Source: an uncultured Actinomycetes bacterium (GTDB lineage: Bacteria; Actinomycetota; Acidimicrobiia; Acidimicrobiales; Acidimicrobilacustridaceae). Taken from it: a stretch of DNA of 64,000 nt. The translations under genes were made by a program, and so were the position numbers. This document shows, one piece after another, positions 59,247 through 64,000 of the stretch; the stretch's first letter is position 1; every line of letters starts with the position of its first letter. The DNA is taken from positions 1-64,000 of the forward strand of contig CALEHQ010000019.1 of NCBI GenBank assembly GCA_937876315.1, given 5' to 3'. A model generated the notes under the pieces. That model was not told the origin of the DNA. It saw only the letters and a list, made by a program, of their open reading frames with translations, and ran no database searches.

Positions 59247-59903
59247 TCAATCGAACGCGAGCGGATCGCGCATGGAGCGCTTAAGTTCGGCGAAACCTGG
59301 GGTACGAGCAAGCGTTTGCACAGCGTCCCAAAGTTCAAGCGCTGCGTTGCCACGAGGGATCGAAGAGATGACGGGGCCGAACAACGAAGCTTCTCGGTCT
59401 GTTCCGGGCGCAAACGTGAGAATCGGCGTGCCGACATCACGACCCGTGCGGCCGAGCGATTGATCGGTTTCTTCGCGGAGAAGTGCATCCCAGGACTCGT
59501 CGTCGGCCGCAGCGGCAAGGGAAGCATCAAGGCCTGCAGCAGCAACGACCTCGGCGACAAGGTTCTCAGGGATTGGTTCGCCACCGAAGACCGCAACCGA
59601 AACGCCTTCGTGATGCATTCGTTCACCAGCAGCGGTGTAGAACGCACCTACCGCTTCATTTCCCCCTGCAGCGCGAGCCGCCGCAGCGACACGAAGGATG
59701 CGACGACCAAGCCCGTGAAGTGCGGGATAGGCCGGAGGAAACTTTGAGTAGTCGGTCTCTTCATTGACAATTGCCAACGCGATGAACTTCCAATCGATCG
59801 TGACCCCGCGCAGTTCGCTGACCTCGACAACCCAACGACTTGTCACCCAAGCAAACGGACAAATGGGATCGAAAAAGAATTCGAGATCTGATGTTGTAGC
59901 CAT
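59247..59903 (-). CDS. DsbA-family thioredoxin-fold protein (CPFA active site)
   Basis: A 218-aa protein of the DsbA/FrnE type, close in layout to the mycothiol-dependent nitroreductase Rv2466c group: FFFDPICPFAWVTSRWV at residues 9-25, a helical insertion and a C-terminal return to the thioredoxin fold with GTPILTFAPG. The active site reads Cys15-Pro-Phe-Ala, so the second cysteine of CxxC is lost and it can only act by a monothiol mechanism. There is no signal peptide; it is cytosolic. The start at ATG 59903 follows a TATCGT box. It is divergent from a TetR gene. Confidence 0.86.
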   Translation of the reverse strand: MATTSDLEFFFDPICPFAWVTSRWVVEVSELRGVTIDWKFIALAIVNEETDYSKFPPAYPALHGLGRRILRVAAAARAAGGNEAVGAFYTAAGERMHHEGVSVAVFGGEPIPENLVAEVVAAAGLDASLAAAADDESWDALLREETDQSLGRTGRDVGTPILTFAPGTDREASLFGPVISSIPRGNAALELWDAVQTLARTPGFAELKRSMRDPLAFD

Positions 59904-59907
59904 AGCC

Positions 59908-59957
59908 CGACGATACGGCCAAGGCCACGGAACCGACACCTTCGGCAACTATCGTCG
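59908..59957. promoter_or_regulatory. mirror-symmetric divergent leaderless promoters (dsbA-like / tetR)
   Basis: CGACGATA (59908-59915) and TATCGTCG (59950-59957) are 8-base inverted arms 34 bp apart, each ending 5 bp from a start codon. On each strand they supply TATCGT 6-7 nt before the ATG. The arms therefore serve as the -10 boxes of both genes and could also be TetR half-sites. Confidence 0.55.
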
Positions 59958-59962
59958 AGTCC

Positions 59963-60598
59963 ATGCAGCAGTGGCCAAACCCAACTCTCGATGGTTTTCT
60001 TGCCATTATCGCCGAGCGCAATGCCGAGGCTGCCGAAGCACTCAGCGACGGACGCCGAATGCGCACCGAACGAGGCCGAACCGCGGTCGTCGAGGCACTC
60101 TTTGACCTCGTGAACGAGGGATACCACCCGACAGTCGCTCAGGTTGCCGAACGCGCTGGAGTTTCCGAACGCACTGTCTTCCGATACTTCCCCGACCGCG
60201 AAGCCATGTACACCGCGGCCGCAGTCGAGATCTTTCCGAAAGTCGCTCACTGCATCTCACTCTTTCCACCCAAGGGGCCCACCGAGGTTCGCCTTCGTGA
60301 GCTACTCAAGTTACGAGTCGAGATCACACAAATTGCCGGGAAGATTGCGCAGTGGGTCGAATCCGATGAAAAGCCGTCTGACCTCCAAAGGACCATCGTT
60401 GCGCTGCGAGCTGAGCATTTACGCCAGCAGATCACCATCTGGCTTGAACCAGAACTCACATCTACTGATCCCTCGCTTGCGTCCGTCTTGAATTCGATGC
60501 TTAATCACTGGCCCATTGGCATGCTTCTCGAAGAATTCTCGCCAGACGAGTGTGTCGACGCGTTGTATTCGGCAATCTTCAAAATGCTTCGGTCGTAG
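59963..60598 (+). CDS. TetR-family transcriptional regulator
   Basis: A 211-aa regulator with an extended N-terminus of about 35 residues and a TetR HTH: GRTAVVEALFDLVNEGYHPTVAQVAERAGVSERTVFRYFPDREAMY in outline (residues about 38-83), with the recognition helix SERTVFRYF. The C-terminal ligand domain is all-helical and unspecific. It is divergent from the DsbA-like/glutaredoxin pair through a 59-bp gap with symmetric promoter arms, so that pair and itself are the likely targets. The ligand is unknown. Confidence 0.9.
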   Translation: MQQWPNPTLDGFLAIIAERNAEAAEALSDGRRMRTERGRTAVVEALFDLVNEGYHPTVAQVAERAGVSERTVFRYFPDREAMYTAAAVEIFPKVAHCISLFPPKGPTEVRLRELLKLRVEITQIAGKIAQWVESDEKPSDLQRTIVALRAEHLRQQITIWLEPELTSTDPSLASVLNSMLNHWPIGMLLEEFSPDECVDALYSAIFKMLRS

Positions 60599-60626
60599 TC
60601 AACCGCTTCGCCCATAACACACCCAA

Positions 60627-60971
60627 CTAGAACGCCGATTCGATAACACGCACTTCACGCCCAATCACACACGCGACATCAAAGCGGATAGCGCGAGGTC
60701 GAATCTGGTGAGCATCGATCCAACGCATTCCCAATTTGCGTAACCGCGCCTGTTTCGCCGGAGTCACCGCTGCAGCCGGCGAACCATAGGCATTGCTCGA
60801 ACGCGTCTTCACTTCACAAAACACGAGCAATCGAGCGCGAGTCAGAACGAGATCAATCTCGCCCTCACGACAACGCCAATTGCGGTCGACAACCACGTAG
60901 CCGTGTTCCTCGTACCACCTTGCCGCCAGATTTTCGCCGTAGGACCCAAGAGCCCGACGACCGGCAGTCAA
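60627..60971 (-). CDS. YraN/UPF0102 family nuclease-like protein
   Basis: A protein of about 114 aa of the UPF0102 family with a PD-(D/E)xK nuclease core: GSYGENLAARWYEEHGYVVVDRNWR, then EGEIDLVL and LLVFCEVKTRSS carrying the Asp, Glu and Lys. Relatives are predicted Holliday-junction-resolvase-like nucleases; the function is still uncertain. The best start is TTG 60971, 13 bp after the DUF2469 stop; an upstream in-frame reading would overlap that gene. It conventionally follows the rplS-DUF2469 region in actinobacteria. Confidence 0.83.
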   Translation of the reverse strand: MTAGRRALGSYGENLAARWYEEHGYVVVDRNWRCREGEIDLVLTRARLLVFCEVKTRSSNAYGSPAAAVTPAKQARLRKLGMRWIDAHQIRPRAIRFDVACVIGREVRVIESAF

Positions 60972-60984
60972 CCGAGATGCGCCG

Positions 60985-61287
60985 TCACGGGAGTCGCAGC
61001 TCTTCGCGAGGCAACTCTTCAATGTTGACGTCTTTGAATGTGACAACTCGGACGTGAGAGACGAATCGGTTCTGCCGGTACATGTCCCAGACCCAAGCGT
61101 CTCGAAGTTCGATTTCAACGCGTGTGCGCCCGTTTTCGTTCACAACGCTTTGGTTGACCTCGTTGGCCAAATAGAAACGTCGTTCGGTTTCGACAACGAA
61201 CCGGAACATTGGACAGACATCTTTGTACTCGCGATAAAGCTGCAACTCGACGTCGGACTCGTATTCTTCGAGATCCTCAGAACTCAC
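60985..61287 (-). CDS. DUF2469 family protein
   Basis: A 100-aa acidic protein of a family restricted largely to Actinobacteria: MSSEDLEEYESDVELQLYRE at the start, MFRFVVETERRFYLANEV and ELRDAWVWDMYRQNRFV in the middle. It is found next to yraN and the rplS region in many actinobacterial genomes, as here. GTG 61287 has GGAG 6 nt upstream. The function is unknown. The genes often found between it and rplS (signal peptidase, rnhB) are absent: the gap is only 100 bp. Confidence 0.92.
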   Translation of the reverse strand: MSSEDLEEYESDVELQLYREYKDVCPMFRFVVETERRFYLANEVNQSVVNENGRTRVEIELRDAWVWDMYRQNRFVSHVRVVTFKDVNIEELPREELRLP

Positions 61288-61387
61288 ACGCAGCTCCGCT
61301 CAACAGCGACTTTGCTTTGCCGCAACTGTAAGGGACGAGGAGCGACAAGAAAGTTTGGGCCGACAAACGCCGGCGAGAACGCGACGA

Positions 61388-61732
61388 TCAGTCGCGCTTT
61401 TCCTTGATCTTGGCTGACTTTCCAACGCGATCGCGAAGGTAATAGAGCTTGGCTCGACGCACATCGCCGCGGGTCACGACTTCGATCTTGGAGACGATCG
61501 GGGAATGAACCGGGAAGGTTCGCTCGACGCCTACACCGAAACTGACCTTGCGGACGGTAAATGTTTCCTGAAGACCGCCACCCTGACGGCGGATGACAGC
61601 GCCCTGGAACAGCTGGACGCGCTGGCGATTGCCTTCAACAACTCGGACATGCACCTTGAGCGTGTCGCCGGGGGCGAACTCGGGCACGTCGTCACGGAGG
61701 CTTTGGGCGTCGATCAGATCGATGGCGTTCAT
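61388..61732 (-). CDS. rplS: 50S ribosomal protein L19
   Basis: A 114-aa L19, which sits at the subunit interface of the ribosome. Landmarks are [52 protein letters not shown] and [14 protein letters not shown], here given as separate familiar blocks. ATG 61732 gives the usual length; AGGA lies 8 nt upstream. The frame is open to 61921 but that would run into trmD. A GC-rich hairpin sits about 20 nt upstream of the start. Confidence 0.96.
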   Translation of the reverse strand: MNAIDLIDAQSLRDDVPEFAPGDTLKVHVRVVEGNRQRVQLFQGAVIRRQGGGLQETFTVRKVSFGVGVERTFPVHSPIVSKIEVVTRGDVRRAKLYYLRDRVGKSAKIKEKRD

Positions 61733-61752
61733 TGAAATGTCCTGGCTGCAAT

Positions 61753-61771
61753 GCCCGCCGGAAGGCGGGGC
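61753..61771 (-). promoter_or_regulatory. hairpin in the rplS leader
   Basis: On the minus strand CCCGCC and GGCGGG form a 6-bp stem around TTCC, with a bulged extra base pair. It lies in the 133-bp trmD-rplS gap about 20 nt before the rplS start. It may be a terminator-like or translational control element; no T tract follows. Confidence 0.4.
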
Positions 61772-61865
61772 AAGAAACGAAATCGGGACCGGGAGCGGTT
61801 GCCCGAGGGAGTCGTCATCGTAGGCGGACCGGTCGCCCAACGGCAAAGCGCCAAAAGGCCTTCGC

Positions 61866-62591
61866 TCAATCGATGAAATCAGGGTCGGCCAAGAGGGCCT
61901 CGTCGGCGTCAGATAGCCCACCTCTGGCCTCGATCAGGTCGGGCCGTGAGGAAAGCGTCCGGCGCAGAGCCCGGGCTCGGCGCCAACGGGCGATTCGGCC
62001 GTGATCGCCAGACCTCAAGATCTCAGGCACGGCCATTCCCCGAAACTCGGCGGGCTTCGTGAACTGCGGATACTCCAGCAGGCCGTCGCTAAAGGACTCA
62101 TCACCCGCAGAGGCGGAATTACCCATCACGCCCGGCACGAGACGCCCTACGGCTTCTAGGACCACCATTGCGGCGACCTCACCGCCGCCGAGGACGAAGT
62201 CGCCGATTGAAAGTTCGCCGTCGCACAAATCGGTGCGGACTCGATCGTCGACACCTTCGTAACGACCGCACAACAGTGAGAATCCGCCGGACTCGGCGAG
62301 TTCCTGCGCCATCGCCTGATCGAGGCGGCGACCCCCGGGCCCAAGCAAGAAGAGCGGCCGAGGCGGATCAGCCGCTTCGACCGAGGCATAAATCGGTTCG
62401 GGACGCAGAACCATCCCTGCTCCCCCACCAAACGGCGAATCGTCCACGGTGCGGTGCACATCGGTGGTGTGCTCGCGCAGATCGTGCACGCGCACATCGA
62501 GCAAACCCTTCGCCGAGGCACGACCCAGAAGGCTCTGTCCTGCGAACTCCGACACCATGTCGGGGAAGATCGTGAAGACGTCGATACGCAT
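61866..62591 (-). CDS. trmD: tRNA (guanine-37-N1)-methyltransferase
   Basis: A 241-aa SPOUT methyltransferase making m1G37 in tRNAs to prevent frameshifting. The knotted SAM site is represented by [31 protein letters not shown] and [15 protein letters not shown]; the N-terminus [12 protein letters not shown] is typical, as is GGGAGMVL. Length and neighbours (rimM 5 bp upstream, rplS downstream) are those of the conserved rpsP-rimM-trmD-rplS operon. Confidence 0.97.
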   Translation of the reverse strand: MRIDVFTIFPDMVSEFAGQSLLGRASAKGLLDVRVHDLREHTTDVHRTVDDSPFGGGAGMVLRPEPIYASVEAADPPRPLFLLGPGGRRLDQAMAQELAESGGFSLLCGRYEGVDDRVRTDLCDGELSIGDFVLGGGEVAAMVVLEAVGRLVPGVMGNSASAGDESFSDGLLEYPQFTKPAEFRGMAVPEILRSGDHGRIARWRRARALRRTLSSRPDLIEARGGLSDADEALLADPDFID

Positions 62592-62596
62592 AGCCG

Positions 62597-63076
62597 TTAG
62601 TCCTCGTCAAGAAGTTCGAATAAACCGTCAGGAACCTCGACGACCAATCGATTTTCTTCGTCACGACCTTCGAGGAAACGCAGTGGGACGAGAGCGCCAC
62701 TGTCGAGCACAAGAAGATCGCTCGCAGGATTGTCCTGCACGGCAAGAACGGTGCCGCGTTCGGTGCCATCGGTTTCGACGACGGTTGAACCAATGAGTTC
62801 GTGAACCCAAAGAGCGTCCGGATCGTCGTCAAGCGGTTCTGCCGAAAGCACCAGTCCCGAAATTGCTTCAGCACCTTCACGGCCGTACACGCCCTCGAAG
62901 GTCACGATCCAGCGATGCTGGTGAGGACGCGAAGCCGTGATCACGAATTCGCGTTCACCGGCGAAGAGATGTGTACCCGGAGCGACGCGATGTGTTTCGG
63001 TGGTTGTCAGCGCGACGACGACGTCGCCGCGCACACCATGCGGTTTGTCGATGCGGCCGACCTCGAGGAGGTTCAC
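62597..63076 (-). CDS. rimM: 16S rRNA processing protein RimM
   Basis: A 159-aa ribosome-maturation factor for the 30S head. The N-terminal motif LLEVGRIDKPHGVRGDVVV and the PRC-barrel domain with ALWVHELIGSTVVETDG and VPLRFLEGRDEENRLVVEVP are visible. I use GTG 63076, 4 bp after the khpA stop; ATG codons at 63106 and 63115 are in frame but would overlap khpA by 26-35 bp and add a low-complexity Ser-rich leader. Confidence 0.93.
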   Translation of the reverse strand: MNLLEVGRIDKPHGVRGDVVVALTTTETHRVAPGTHLFAGEREFVITASRPHQHRWIVTFEGVYGREGAEAISGLVLSAEPLDDDPDALWVHELIGSTVVETDGTERGTVLAVQDNPASDLLVLDSGALVPLRFLEGRDEENRLVVEVPDGLFELLDED

Positions 63077-63080
63077 CGAA

Positions 63081-63368
63081 TCAGTCGAGGAACTCGACCT
63101 CGACATCGCCACCATCGCGAGCGGCGGCGGCGCGCACGACGGTGCGGATCGACTGCGCTACACGACCGCGCTTGCCGATGACGCGACCCATGTCGCCAGG
63201 ACCAACATGCACATTGAGGACAGCCTTGCGACCGCGATCGTCAAGTTCGATCTCGACGGCCGCCGGATCCTCGACCAATTGCTGAACGACGTAGGTCAAC
63301 ACGGCCTTTGCCGTGGTGAAGTCGGGAGTTGCTTCCGACGCGTCGACGGTGTCAGCGGCGTCGCTCAC
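63081..63368 (-). CDS. khpA: KH-domain RNA-binding protein KhpA
   Basis: A 95-aa single KH-domain protein (YlqC/KhpA family). The GxxG loop is in [20 protein letters not shown], preceded by VGPGDMGR. It binds RNA, in other bacteria together with KhpB/Jag, and is found between rpsP and rimM across Gram-positives. The GTG at 63368 overlaps the rpsP stop (GTGA), so translation is coupled. Confidence 0.94.
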   Translation of the reverse strand: MSDAADTVDASEATPDFTTAKAVLTYVVQQLVEDPAAVEIELDDRGRKAVLNVHVGPGDMGRVIGKRGRVAQSIRTVVRAAAARDGGDVEVEFLD

Positions 63369-63628
63369 GATGCTGCGCCGGTGAACTGCTCCCAAGCGCC
63401 AGAGATCTTCAGAAGCTTCTCGACAACCTCAGTGGGCTGTGCGCCCTTTTGAAGCCATGCGACAGCTTTGTCGTTATCGATGGTGATCTCGGAGGGCTCG
63501 GTTCGCGGGTTGTAATGACCCACGATTTCGATGAACCGGCCGTTGCGCGGCGAGCGCGAATCGGCGGCAACGACGCGATACGTCGGCTGCTTGGTCTTTC
63601 CCATCCGCATGAGGCGGAGCTTCACCAC
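63365..63628 (-). CDS. rpsP: 30S ribosomal protein S16
   Basis: An 87-aa S16: [19 protein letters not shown] at the start, [20 protein letters not shown] in the middle, and [20 protein letters not shown] near the end. It is an early-assembling 30S protein. It starts at GTG 63628 and overlaps khpA. The 122 bp between ffh and rpsP may hold the operon promoter, but I see no convincing hexamers. Confidence 0.97.
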   Translation of the reverse strand: MVKLRLMRMGKTKQPTYRVVAADSRSPRNGRFIEIVGHYNPRTEPSEITIDNDKAVAWLQKGAQPTEVVEKLLKISGAWEQFTGAAS

Positions 63629-63750
63629 GAGGTTTCTCTCTTCTGCTGGTCGTGCAAGAACGGACTACGAACGTTATCGGCCGAACCAATCGGGACGGCT
63701 GAGCGGCCTTCAATCGTGACCCGCGACGGAGCCGCGGGCAAGTTCAGAAC

Positions 63751-64000
63751 TCAGCCGAGGCCGAGCGGGTCGCTATTGGGCCCTCCGGGAAGGCCCGGAA
63801 GGCGGAGTCCGCCGCCGGGTCGACCGCCACCAAGGTCGGCCTCAAAATCGGGCAATCTCAAGGGCGCCTTGCCTTTCGGGGCCACGCGCCCGCCGCCGGA
63901 GGTGCGGCCGCCGGGACCCTTGGACTTACCCTTGGCCGCTTTACGTCGGGACTTGTTCAGACGCTTGGTTCCGGCCCCGCCCATGCGCTTCATCATCTTG
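63751..64000 (-). CDS. ffh: signal recognition particle protein Ffh (C-terminal fragment)
   Basis: The C-terminal end of the SRP54 GTPase, cut by the window edge. The visible part begins in the M-domain with KMMKRMGGAGTKRL and continues as a basic, glycine-rich tail (RRKAAKGKSKGPGGR, then GLRLPGLPGG). The M-domain binds 4.5S/6S RNA and signal peptides for co-translational targeting. Linkage to rpsP is the usual ffh-rpsP order. The identity rests on the short methionine/lysine segment plus this context. Confidence 0.88.
   Translation of the reverse strand, partial: KMMKRMGGAGTKRLNKSRRKAAKGKSKGPGGRTSGGGRVAPKGKAPLRLPDFEADLGGGRPGGGLRLPGLPGGPNSDPLGLG

Noticed and set aside
1-64000. Mobile elements, prophage or CRISPR arrays
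   Set aside because: No transposase, integrase, phage structural genes, tandem spaced repeats or long direct repeats were seen, and all coding sequence fits one compositional style.

Overview
This is a gene-dense, moderately high-GC chromosomal window with no phage, IS, CRISPR or tRNA that I can see. The gene content points to an actinobacterium, most likely a free-living Acidimicrobiia-type lineage: DUF2469 and DUF3097 proteins, the MurT/GatD lipid II amidation pair, double-DUF35/lipid-transfer thiolases, and many genes that appear to be transcribed leaderless (a TAnnnT box 6-9 nt before the start codon). The class-level assignment is inference; the phylum-level one is better supported.

Layout. 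0-6 kb: end of uppP, a tldD-pmbA-pmbA operon and a flippase-like membrane protein. 6-9 kb: dxs (isoprenoid precursor synthesis), an SDR and a small lipoprotein. 9-15.4 kb: a minus-strand operon of double-DUF35 protein, two lipid-transfer-type thiolases, patatin-like hydrolase, MarR regulator and acyl-CoA synthetase. The first three match in order and size the mycobacterial Rv3521-ltp4-ltp3 set, so a sterol/branched-lipid role is possible. 15.5-24.4 kb: NfuA-like Fe-S protein, a GT-C mannosyltransferase, an ABC-F ATPase, an ABC transporter pair, DUF3097, a crotonase and a tyrosine phosphatase. 24.4-28.4 kb: an orphan ParA with a tail-anchored partner, Bcp, and QueC overlapping a carboxylesterase. 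28.5-33.1 kb: UbiB-type kinase followed by translationally overlapped bioA-bioF-bioD.

33.2-39.8 kb is the most interesting part. A minus-strand operon encodes a secreted DUF4430-like protein, an ECF T component, a fused double ECF ATPase, an S component and a 2-hydroxyacid dehydrogenase. A sequence with the conserved core of a cobalamin riboswitch lies just upstream. Convergent to it is a regulator joining an excisionase-type helix-turn-helix to a B12-binding module carrying the W-x9-E-H signature of CarH/LitR photoreceptors. I read this as a vitamin B12 uptake locus beside a B12-based, possibly light-sensing, regulator.

39.8-49.5 kb: MpaB/DUF2236 oxygenase-like protein, an atypical SDR lacking the catalytic tyrosine, LMW phosphatase, a large membrane protein, murT-gatD, a peroxiredoxin and an OYE/dienoyl-CoA-reductase-like flavoprotein. 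49.5-60.6 kb: catabolic and accessory genes (SHOCT protein, acyl-CoA carboxyltransferase, sulfotransferase, amidase, PadR, SDR, GT39-like protein, SnoaL-like protein, medium-chain dehydrogenase, glutaredoxin/DsbA pair, TetR). 60.6-64 kb: the conserved translation block ffh-rpsP-khpA-rimM-trmD-rplS, then DUF2469 and yraN.

The only stretch over 300 bases without a gene is 39507-39850, which holds the riboswitch and the promoter of the next gene.
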